A DNA stretch of 61,477 nt, taken from assembly GCF_003477885.1 (NCBI RefSeq), contig NZ_QUEE01000012.1, positions 1-61,477 of the forward strand, written 5' to 3'. Of the stretch, positions 43,117 to 50,767 are shown in pieces. The notes beneath the pieces were generated by a model. It worked only from the letters and a program-made list of their open reading frames with translations. It searched no databases and was not told the DNA's origin. Source of the stretch: Lachnotalea sp. AF33-28 (GTDB lineage: Bacteria; Bacillota; Clostridia; Lachnospirales; Lachnospiraceae). Position numbers and translations under genes: made by a program. Positions within the stretch are counted from its first letter, which is position 1. Every line of letters begins with the position of its first letter.

Positions 43117-44628
43117 ATGAATAATCGAATAGACGCAATCTATGCAAGACAATCGGTGGACAAAAAGGACAGCATTTCCATTGAAAGCCAGATTGAATTT
43201 TGCAAATACGAGTTGAAAGGCGGTAACTGCAAGGAATACACAGACAAGGGGTACAGCGGCAAGAACACAGACCGTCCGAAGTTTCAAGAACTGGTGCGGG
43301 ACATCAAGCGGGGCTTGATTGCAAAAGTCGTGGTTTACAAGCTCGACCGTATCAGCCGTTCCATTCTGGACTTTGCCAACATGATGGAGCTGTTCCAGCA
43401 GTACAATGTAGAGTTTGTGTCCTCTACGGAAAAGTTTGATACTTCCACCCCGATGGGGCGGGCGATGCTGAATATCTGTATCGTGTTCGCCCAGCTTGAG
43501 AGAGAAACCATACAGAAGCGGGTAACGGACGCTTACTATTCCCGTAGCCAGCGAGGCTTCAAGATGGGCGGGAAAGCCCCTTACGGCTTCCATACAGAGC
43601 CAATCAAGATGGACGGTATCAACACAAAGAAGCTGGTGGTAAACCCAGACGAAGCGGCAAATATCCGGCTGATGTTCGAGATGTACGCCCAGCCCACAAC
43701 CTCCTACGGGGATATTACCCGGTACTTTGCCGAACAGGGAATTTTATTCAACGGCAAGGAACTAATACGCCCCACGCTGGCGCAGATGTTACGCAATCCT
43801 GTCTATGTGCAGGCAGACCTTGATGTGTACGAATTTTTCAAAAGTCAAGGGACAATCATTGTCAATGACGCTGCCGATTTTACCGGCATGAATGGCTGCT
43901 ATCTGTATCAAGGGCGGGATGTGAAGCCCAGCAAAAAGAACGACTTGAAAGACCAAATGCTGGTGCTGGCTCCCCATGAGGGCATTGTCCCCTCCGACAT
44001 CTGGCTGACCTGCCGCAAGAAGCTGATGAACAACATGAAAATCCAGTCTGCCCGGAAAGCCACCCATACATGGCTGGCGGGAAAAATCAAGTGCGGAAAC
44101 TGCGGGTATGCCCTTATGAGCATTAACAATCCTGTGGGAAAGCAATATCTCCGCTGCACAAAACGGCTGGACAATAAAAGCTGTGCCGGGTGCGGGAAAA
44201 TCATCACTTCGGAACTGGAAACGGTTGTTTATCAGCAGATGGTAAAGAAACTGGCAAGCTACAAGACGCTGACAGGCAGAAAGAAAGCGGCAAAGGCAAA
44301 CCCGAAAATTGCCGCCCTGCAAGTGGAACTTGCCCATGTGGACGGCGAGATTGAAAAACTGGTGGACAGTCTGACGAGCGCAAACAATGTGCTGCTCTCC
44401 TATGTGAATGTGAAGATAGCAGAACTGGACGGACGCAAGCAGGAACTTCTGGCGAGGATAGCGGAACTAACGGTGGAAGCCATCAGCCCGGAACAGGTCA
44501 GCCAGATTTCCGGCTACCTCGACACTTGGGAGAATGTATCCTTTGACGACAAACGGCGGGTGGTGGACTTGATGATTACCACCATAGCCGCCACAAGCGA
44601 CAGCTTGAATATCACATGGAAAATCTGA
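43117..44628 (+). CDS. large serine recombinase (site-specific integrase/resolvase family)
   Basis: 503 residues; AAGGAGCG precedes ATG 43117. The resolvase domain has the catalytic Ser13 (YARQSVDKKDS) and the VYKLDRISRS and FDTSTPMGRAML motifs. A recombinase domain follows (GKAPYGF, then VNPDEAANIRLMFEMYA). The zinc ribbon is CGNCGYAL with CTKR and CAGCGK, followed by a coiled coil. It should catalyse excision and integration at a short core, here apparently GT. It lies at the right end, as is usual, with a terminator-like stem right after it (44624-44652). Confidence 0.93.
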   Translation: MNNRIDAIYARQSVDKKDSISIESQIEFCKYELKGGNCKEYTDKGYSGKNTDRPKFQELVRDIKRGLIAKVVVYKLDRISRSILDFANMMELFQQYNVEFVSSTEKFDTSTPMGRAMLNICIVFAQLERETIQKRVTDAYYSRSQRGFKMGGKAPYGFHTEPIKMDGINTKKLVVNPDEAANIRLMFEMYAQPTTSYGDITRYFAEQGILFNGKELIRPTLAQMLRNPVYVQADLDVYEFFKSQGTIIVNDAADFTGMNGCYLYQGRDVKPSKKNDLKDQMLVLAPHEGIVPSDIWLTCRKKLMNNMKIQSARKATHTWLAGKIKCGNCGYALMSINNPVGKQYLRCTKRLDNKSCAGCGKIITSELETVVYQQMVKKLASYKTLTGRKKAAKANPKIAALQVELAHVDGEIEKLVDSLTSANNVLLSYVNVKIAELDGRKQELLARIAELTVEAISPEQVSQISGYLDTWENVSFDDKRRVVDLMITTIAATSDSLNITWKI

Positions 44629-44682
44629 CGGGCGGAACCCCTCCCGTCAGATACCTACCCTGTGTAGTCCCTTGTAAACTGT

Positions 44683-45836
44683 ACTTTCTTGTGAAAAAGA
44701 CAAAAACATATATTGAAAGAAACAGGAAAAAAGTAAGAGAAACTTCCGCGCAGATGTCAGCCACCATGACGGATATTTTCAGCGCCATGCAGTCTGTAAA
44801 AGCATTTGGAAGCGAAACAGAAGTGACGGAATATATGTACAGGGCCAATAAAGAGCGCTGCTCGTATATCATAAAGGATCATATATTTACCAGGGTCCTA
44901 AGCGCCATGAATAACAATGTGATTCATATAACCACCGGCCTGATTCTCTTAATAGCATCGGCTTATATGTACCAAGGGACGTTCAGCATCGGCAATCTGG
45001 TATTGTTTTTATATTATTTAGACTATATTTCCGGGTTTGTGATGGAGTTTGGAGAATATCTGGCCCATTATAAACAGACAGAGATTGCTTTTCAAAGGCT
45101 GGAGGAGTACTTTGAATCGGAGGACAGATGGAAACTTGTGGAACATACAGAGCTGGACTTAAAGAATGTCGAGTTTGAGGAAGCGCTGGTGGAGGCGGAA
45201 GAGTTTCATTCGGTTGAATACAGGAACATAGGAGTGTCATACGGGACAGGTGAGTTTAAACTCCGGGGTTTCAGCCTGAAAATGAGCAGGGGTGAAAAAG
45301 CTGCCATACGCGGAAAGGTCGGCAGCGGTAAATCCAGCTTGCTGAAAGCGCTGGTCGGTCTGCTGCCGGTTACCGGAGGTGAAATCTTCTGGAATGGCGT
45401 GAAAGTGGAGCAGATCTCGGAATATCTGAAGCCTGCTTATATCGGATACATACCGCAGTCCCCCAAACTGATGCTGGACACGATAAAAAATAACATATTG
45501 TTAGGATTAAAGGCCGATGGTGAAGACCTGGCCTGCGCTCTGAAAAAAGCTATCTTAGAAGAGGATATCAGCCTGATGAGTGATGGGCTTGAAACGGATG
45601 TGGGCGCAGGAGGAGGAAAATTATCCGGAGGGCAGCAAAAAAGAGTGGCAGCCGCCCGTGCACTGGTCAGAAAACCGGTTTTACTGGGTATTGATGATAT
45701 ATCGAGCTCGCTTGACCATGAGACAGAGTCTAAATTTTGGGAAAAGATTCTGGCGGATAAGGATCTGACCTGTCTCATTGTTACAAACAATGAGGAATTG
45801 ATCGGCAGGTGTGATAAAGTGATCGACCTGTCTTGA
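44683..45836 (+). pseudogene. 3' part of second ABC exporter half (degenerate ATPase site)
   Basis: Continues the gene started at 37552 once the element is removed. It holds membrane segments 5-6 and the ATPase domain: GKVGSGKSS (Walker A), LSGGQQKR (intact signature) and LLGIDDISSSLD. In the last, Asp replaces the catalytic Glu, and the switch His is Asn (IVTNNEEL). This is the degenerate-site half typical of heterodimeric exporters. A GTG or ATG inside could still give a truncated product, but without the first membrane segments it would not function. Confidence 0.88.
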
Positions 45837-45875
45837 AACAGCCATATTACTGCAATAGGATGAAAGGGTAAAAAG

Positions 45876-46916
45876 ATGATTTATGCAATTTTATGTAATC
45901 CGGGACATAACAGAGTATACTTTGAAACCTCACTGAAACTTGCTGTTTCGGAATTAAATATTGTGGCCCATGGATTGTCCGCAGAATATAGCAATGTGCA
46001 GCTTCAGAACATCTGTGGAATAGAATATCTGACATTTGAAACGGGAAAAGAGCTGTCACCGGCAGATATAAAAATTCTTTCGGACCTGTCATTTTTCTAT
46101 GCGCTCTTTCGGATGGATGCTATCGGTGACGAAATATATCTCAAACCGATAAGCAGGATACAAAATAATTTTATCGACGAAAGCATGAGCACCATGCTGA
46201 AATACACCGGTAAGACCAATGAGATATTTACCCGGATGATGATTAATGTCGCTTATTATTCACAGAAATGCGGCGAAGAAATCAGGCTGCTTGACCCGAT
46301 CTCAGGAAAAGGAACGACATTATACGAAGGGCTGGTAAAAGGCTTCAGCGTTTATGGCATAGAAATCGGAAGCAGTGTGGTGAATGAGTCGTACCATTTT
46401 GTAAGAAGGTTCTTGGAGAACGCGAGATATAAGTTTACATATTCATCCAAAAAGATATCGGGGCCTGATAAAGCGTTTTCCGCGGTTAGGCATACGTTTG
46501 AAACAGCAAAAACAAAAGAGGACTTTAAAAACAAAAATACTAAGACAATAGAGTTTGTTGCCGGCAATTCCCTGTATGCCAATAAATATTATAAAAAGAA
46601 TTTCTTTGATATGATTGTCGGGGATCTGCCCTATGGGGTTCAACACGGCAGCGTCACAAGAGAGCGGCAGTCATCCCTGACAAGGAATCCCGCAGAGCTT
46701 TTAAAGGCCTGCCTGCCGTCGTGGTCCGCGGTGTTAAAGCCAAACGGAGTCCTTGTCATAGCATGGAACTGCAATGTGCTGCCGCGTGAGGAGATGGTGC
46801 TGCTTTTTGAGGAACAGGGGTTTACGGTGAAAAATGAAGATGCGTATCTGCAGTTTGAACACAGGGTGGATCAGTCGATTTTACGGGATATAATTGTTGC
46901 GCAGAAGAAGATATAG
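45876..46916 (+). CDS. TRM11-like SAM-dependent methyltransferase
   Basis: 346 residues; ATG 45876 has a weak site (AAAGGG). The C-terminal half is a class I methyltransferase with the SAM-binding LDPISGKGTTLYEGL (about residue 145) and the catalytic-like DMIVGDLPYG (about 245), as in N2-guanine tRNA methyltransferases and related enzymes that use (D/N)PPY-type motifs. The N-terminal part could be a reduced THUMP-like RNA-binding region. It follows the exporter genes by 39 bp, but a functional link is not evident. Confidence 0.75.
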   Translation: MIYAILCNPGHNRVYFETSLKLAVSELNIVAHGLSAEYSNVQLQNICGIEYLTFETGKELSPADIKILSDLSFFYALFRMDAIGDEIYLKPISRIQNNFIDESMSTMLKYTGKTNEIFTRMMINVAYYSQKCGEEIRLLDPISGKGTTLYEGLVKGFSVYGIEIGSSVVNESYHFVRRFLENARYKFTYSSKKISGPDKAFSAVRHTFETAKTKEDFKNKNTKTIEFVAGNSLYANKYYKKNFFDMIVGDLPYGVQHGSVTRERQSSLTRNPAELLKACLPSWSAVLKPNGVLVIAWNCNVLPREEMVLLFEEQGFTVKNEDAYLQFEHRVDQSILRDIIVAQKKI

Positions 46917-46991
46917 AGAGGCAGCAGAGCAGATAAAATTAGCAATGATAAATCGGTAAACAAAAATAGAAAGCAGCCAAAAGGAGAGCCG

Positions 46992-48194
46992 ATGGATAAA
47001 TCAGAAATCAATCAGCAGATGCAGCGCTACATAGAATCAGGAGAAATGGCAGGAGCCGCGCTTAGGATCCGTAAAAACGGAGAGACAGTCTATCAGGGAA
47101 AATGGGGATACGCAGATATTAAGAATGGACGGCGGACAGATTACGATACGATGTACCGGCTGGCTTCTATGTCAAAGCCGGTCACCGCTGTGGCGGTCAT
47201 GAAACTGGAGGAACAGGGGAAGCTTAAGCTGGATTCTCCGATTACGGAGTTTTTGCCCGGATTCGGGAAACTGCGGGTCTGCTCGCGGCAGCTTCCGGCC
47301 GATCAGGTGTATGAGCCGGATCCGGATCATCCGGCGGGCAGACTAGGTGAGCTCCCGGAAGATATGGAATTTGTGCTGCCAAAACGCATGGTGACCGTAC
47401 GTGATCTGTTAAGCCATTCCAGCGGTCTGGGCATGGGAACCGTTGGCATGCTGATGACCGGAGATCTCAACAGGAGGATGGACAGGCTGGCAGAACGTGT
47501 GGAAAAGTGGCAGAGCGTTCCTGCGGATTTTCAGCCCGGAGAGGCCACCGGCTACAGCGCGGTGGTAGGGTTCGATATCCTCGGCAGGATTGTCGAGGTG
47601 GTGAGCGGGCTGGAGTTTAACCGTTTTCTTGAGAAAGAGCTTTTTTCGCCCATGGGTATCCGGGATATCACATTTACATTAAATGAGGAACAGGCCGGCC
47701 GGCTGTCCGCTCTGTATTTTGCGGATCAGGGACGCCTGGAGGATGTTTCGGACCGGGAGGATGAACTCAAATGGTATGAGGCATCCCGCAACGGTTATTT
47801 CTCCGGCAGCGCCGGCCTGTACGGTTCTATGGAGGACTACGATAAGTTTGTGCAGATGCTGGCTGATGAGGGCCAGTACCGTGGGGCGCGGATTCTGAAA
47901 GAGGAGACGGTCAGGAAAATGCGCAGTGAAGGCGCTGCAAAGCATCTGGAGATGATGCCGGGAGCATTCTGGGGACTGGGCATGCTTGTGACCGTGCGGC
48001 CGGATCTGTGCGGCATGCCGGTGGCGCCGGGGACTTTTGGCTGGAGCGGAGCTTACGGAACACATTTTTTCATTAACCCGGAGCAGAAGCTGCAGGCAGT
48101 ATTTGTGATGAACCGCAGCAATATCGGCGGGGCCGGCTCTCCGATTGCGCGCAGGGTAGAGGAACTCACTTTTGGGATTTATGGGGAGAGATAA
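46992..48194 (+). CDS. beta-lactamase-fold serine hydrolase, second paralogue
   Basis: 400 residues; AAAAGGAGAG precedes ATG 46992. S59-M-S-K62 is at exactly the positions found in the paralogue at 33869. GYSAVVG and GWSGAYGTHFF complete the fold. There is no signal peptide. It contains a stretch of about 15 extra residues near 95-120 compared with its paralogue. It is followed by a sugar isomerase-like gene with 27 bp between, so it probably belongs to the glycoside pathway as a cytoplasmic esterase. Confidence 0.85.
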   Translation: MDKSEINQQMQRYIESGEMAGAALRIRKNGETVYQGKWGYADIKNGRRTDYDTMYRLASMSKPVTAVAVMKLEEQGKLKLDSPITEFLPGFGKLRVCSRQLPADQVYEPDPDHPAGRLGELPEDMEFVLPKRMVTVRDLLSHSSGLGMGTVGMLMTGDLNRRMDRLAERVEKWQSVPADFQPGEATGYSAVVGFDILGRIVEVVSGLEFNRFLEKELFSPMGIRDITFTLNEEQAGRLSALYFADQGRLEDVSDREDELKWYEASRNGYFSGSAGLYGSMEDYDKFVQMLADEGQYRGARILKEETVRKMRSEGAAKHLEMMPGAFWGLGMLVTVRPDLCGMPVAPGTFGWSGAYGTHFFINPEQKLQAVFVMNRSNIGGAGSPIARRVEELTFGIYGER

Positions 48195-48221
48195 GGCAAG
48201 AAAATCGGGGAGGAAGCATTT

Positions 48222-49028
48222 ATGAGACTTGGCTTAAATTATGTACCGGTGCACAGCTCACCGGAAGAATGGGCGGAAATTCTCTCGTCAAAGGGATACA
48301 GGGCGGCCTCATTTCCGGCAGATTACCGGACACCGGTGTCTTTGATTGATGCGTATGTGAGGGCCGCACAAAGCAGGGATATAAAGATCGCTGAGGTGGG
48401 GATCTGGAATTCTCCCCATGGAACGGATGCACAGACGGCGCGTCAGGTGTGTCTGGAACAGTTCAGACTGGCGGAATATGTCCGGGCGGTTTGCTGCGTG
48501 AATGTATCCGGCGCGGCGGGAGAGCGCTGGTGCGGCTGCTATGCGGAGAATTTTACGGAGAAGCTGTACAGTGAAAACGTGGATTTCATCCGCTCTCTGT
48601 GCGATACGGTAAAGCCCCGCTATACCGTGTATGCGCTGGAACCCATGCAGTGGATGGTGCCGGATTCTCCGGAGCAGTATCTGCAGTTTATTAAGGATGT
48701 GGACCGGCCGGGTTTTGCCGCGCATATGGATATCGTGAATTTTATAAAAGATCCCTTTACCTATACGCACACGGATGAACTGATAAATAGGGCGTTTGAT
48801 CTGTTAAGCCCCTATATAAAAAGCTGCCATTTAAAAGACTGCAGGATGGACGAAGGAATCACCGTGGCGATCCGGGAGGTGCCTGCGGGAGAAGGAATTG
48901 TGAATCACAAAGTGTACCTTGACCGCATAAACAGACTCGATCCGGAGATGCCTGTCCTGCTGGAGCATTTGCCGGATATGACTGCATTTAATAAGGCATT
49001 TGATTATGTGCGTGGGATAACCGTGTAA
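48222..49028 (+). CDS. sugar phosphate isomerase/epimerase-like TIM barrel (AP endonuclease 2 fold)
   Basis: 268 residues; GGGAGGAAG precedes ATG 48222. Metal-site blocks can be seen: YALEPMQWMVP (Glu), AAHMDIVNFIKDPF (Asp), SCHLKDCR (His) and a late VLLEHLPD (Glu). These occur in the order found in xylose-isomerase-like epimerases such as L-rhamnose/tagatose epimerase relatives. It probably isomerises a sugar freed by the rhamnosidases or glucosidases; the substrate is unknown. Confidence 0.82.
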   Translation: MRLGLNYVPVHSSPEEWAEILSSKGYRAASFPADYRTPVSLIDAYVRAAQSRDIKIAEVGIWNSPHGTDAQTARQVCLEQFRLAEYVRAVCCVNVSGAAGERWCGCYAENFTEKLYSENVDFIRSLCDTVKPRYTVYALEPMQWMVPDSPEQYLQFIKDVDRPGFAAHMDIVNFIKDPFTYTHTDELINRAFDLLSPYIKSCHLKDCRMDEGITVAIREVPAGEGIVNHKVYLDRINRLDPEMPVLLEHLPDMTAFNKAFDYVRGITV

Positions 49029-49110
49029 AAATTGCTTTGGAAACATAATCTGATTGGGCAGATACAATGACGCATCTGCTGGCATAGTGAAAGGATGTAT
49101 ATGAAATATA

Positions 49111-49533
49111 GTGAAAAACAGACGGCTGATCCTATTGCTCATCGGAACTGCATGTATGGCAATGCTGATTTTCTTTTTGCCGTATTTGGTATTCCGCCCT
49201 CTCTTAAAAAACCGGAACTATGATTTGATATCCGCAAGCTGTATAGAGTATAACGGAAGCTCATACAGTTTTACCGCTCCAGGGGAGCTGGATGAACTGA
49301 AGGAGAAATACTTTGATGTATATATACACGGTATACGCTGGTGTACAGCGGTAAAAGAGTGGAGATATCGCATGACGGTAAATTATACCGGAAAGAATGG
49401 TGAGATGATCAGCGACGCATTTTATATAGATGATAACGGATATGTTTATGCGGACAGTTTATGCTTTAGGACAATGAAGTATTTGGATGTGCAATATTTA
49501 AAAGACAAACTTTCGGGTGCGGAAGAAAAATAA
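49111..49533 (+). CDS. small membrane-anchored hypothetical protein
   Basis: 140 residues from a GTG at 49111; the upstream ATG at 49101 is in another frame. An N-terminal membrane segment (about 5-28, LILLLIGTACMAMLIFF) is followed by an outside domain of about 110 residues rich in Tyr and charged residues. I do not recognise the family. The ribosome binding site (AAGGATG) is weak. The ABC remnant at 49550 starts 17 bp after its stop. Confidence 0.65.
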   Translation: MKNRRLILLLIGTACMAMLIFFLPYLVFRPLLKNRNYDLISASCIEYNGSSYSFTAPGELDELKEKYFDVYIHGIRWCTAVKEWRYRMTVNYTGKNGEMISDAFYIDDNGYVYADSLCFRTMKYLDVQYLKDKLSGAEEK

Positions 49534-49549
49534 ATTACGGAGAACCGTC

Positions 49550-49654
49550 ATGAAGGACGGCTGTATAGTGGAGAAGGGCACCCATGCAGAGCTGCTGGCC
49601 CGTGACGGGGAGTATAGAAGGATGTATGAGATACAAAGCCGGTGGTATGCGTAG
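49550..49654 (+). pseudogene. orphan C-terminal tail of an ABC exporter ATPase (remnant 2)
   Basis: 35 codons from ATG 49550 to TAG encode MKDGCIVEKGTHAELLARDG, then EYRRMYEIQSRWYA. This is the last strand and tail of an ABC exporter ATPase domain. No upstream ABC sequence exists, since the small membrane protein gene precedes it. The sequence differs from remnant 1 (35797), so it comes from a different exporter gene. A terminator follows. Confidence 0.8.
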
Positions 49655-49690
49655 ATAATTGGCGCAAGCGCTTTACGGGGAATAGCGATA

Positions 49691-49722
49691 GAGCTGTCTG
49701 GAAATAGGAAGGCAGCTCTTTT
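49691..49722 (+). terminator. rho-independent terminator
   Basis: GAGCTGTCT pairs with AGGCAGCTC (one G-U pair) and a short T run follows. It separates the ABC remnant from the AraC/GH3 operon promoter. Confidence 0.7.
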
Positions 49723-49736
49723 GTATGTGAAAATAT

Positions 49737-49766
49737 TTGATTTTACAGCTCCATTCTGTGTATAAT
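49737..49766 (+). promoter_or_regulatory. promoter of the AraC-GH3 operon
   Basis: TTGATT (49737-49742) and TATAAT (49761-49766) are separated by 18 bp, 50 bp before the AraC start. It is a good sigma-A-type promoter, in contrast to the activator-type elements A and B. Confidence 0.65.
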
Positions 49767-49815
49767 GTATCTGTAATAAAAGTAAGGAATGAATGGCATA
49801 TGGGGGGGGATTATT

Positions 49816-50754
49816 ATGAGCGAAAGAAGAGATACCGGCAGATATGAGTCCATACAGCATTTTTCAAATTTTCCTGCAAAGGTATTCGTGACGAGCATCC
49901 GCAGTTCAGCGTACCACTGGCATTATGATTATGAACTCATCGGCGTATTAAAGGGAAGAGTGGATGTGCTTTATGGGATATACGGACCGGAGCCGCAGCC
50001 GCTGGATGCTGGCGATATCATACTGATCAATCCGAAGGATGTCCACGGCCTTAGAGGGATTGACCCGGATAATGTCTGTCTGTGCGTTCAGTTTTCACCC
50101 AGCCTGCTGGAGCCGGTTCCGGCGGGCATGAACTATTATTTTTATCTGAACAGCGCGGATGAAAGACATCGCCCGAAATTGCCGATGACTGACTATATGC
50201 ATGATATTTCCCGGATTGCGCTCGCAAACCGCAGAGAGGACACAGACGCCTATCTGCGTAAAAATGCGTGGCTTTACATGCTCCTCGCGGATTTGGTAAA
50301 GGGTGCGCAGTATGAGCTGCAGTCCGCTTCCCTGAACAATGAGCAGGATATGAAACTGGTGATGTCCATAAGCGGTTATATCGATGGGAACCTCTCTTCG
50401 GAAAATCTGGCCGGCAGTATCTGCAGGGAGTTTGGTCTGAGTGAAAAAGGAGTTTATCTGCTGTTAAAAAATGTAATGGGACTGACACTTAAGGAATTGA
50501 TTGATATCGCGAGGTTAGAGCATGCCTGTTCACTGCTGCAGGATACATCCATCTCATTGCAGGTTATTTCGGATCGCTGCGGTTATTCCGGTGAGGCAAC
50601 CTTTTACCGGAGGTTTAAATCCGCTATGGGGGTCACTCCGGGTGAGTACCGCAAAGGCTTAAAGGCCAATACCATCGGTCAGGATGTTCAGGATTATCTG
50701 TCATATGATGAGTACGGGGTTGGTGTGCTGCTGGATCAATGGGCAGAAAAATGA
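49816..50754 (+). CDS. AraC-family regulator with cupin sensor domain
   Basis: 312 residues; ATG 49816 follows TGGGGGGGGA at 7 nt, better placed than ATG 49789. The N-terminal half is an AraC_binding cupin (YHWHYDYELIGVLKGRVDVL; DAGDIILINPKDVHGL). The C-terminal half is a two-HTH domain (about 210-300; LAGSICREFGLSEKGVYLLL and YSGEATFYRRFKSAMGVTPG). A single-component sugar-responsive regulator, probably activating the GH3 gene that starts 13 bp after its stop and perhaps the CoA cluster. Confidence 0.92.
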   Translation: MSERRDTGRYESIQHFSNFPAKVFVTSIRSSAYHWHYDYELIGVLKGRVDVLYGIYGPEPQPLDAGDIILINPKDVHGLRGIDPDNVCLCVQFSPSLLEPVPAGMNYYFYLNSADERHRPKLPMTDYMHDISRIALANRREDTDAYLRKNAWLYMLLADLVKGAQYELQSASLNNEQDMKLVMSISGYIDGNLSSENLAGSICREFGLSEKGVYLLLKNVMGLTLKELIDIARLEHACSLLQDTSISLQVISDRCGYSGEATFYRRFKSAMGVTPGEYRKGLKANTIGQDVQDYLSYDEYGVGVLLDQWAEK

Positions 50755-50767
50755 GGGGTGGGCGCGG

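Larger units (their letters stand above)
38082..44682 (+). mobile_element. 6.6-kb mobilizable transposon with large serine recombinase, inserted in an ABC exporter gene
   Basis: Bounded by GT at 38082-38083 and GT at 44681-44682. Related inverted ends (CAGTTTACAAGGRACTACAC, 38084-38103 and the complement of 44662-44681) lie just inside. Contents: a hairpin-rich left end, three leftward genes (two small hypotheticals around an XRE regulator), a Cys-rich protein, a short RepA-like protein, a MobV-type relaxase, a small protein and a serine recombinase whose stop is 54 bp from the right end. Excision at GT restores the host frame. It resembles Tn4451-type mobilizable elements in using a serine recombinase plus a Mob protein. 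It has no conjugation machinery, so transfer would need a helper. Confidence 0.9.
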
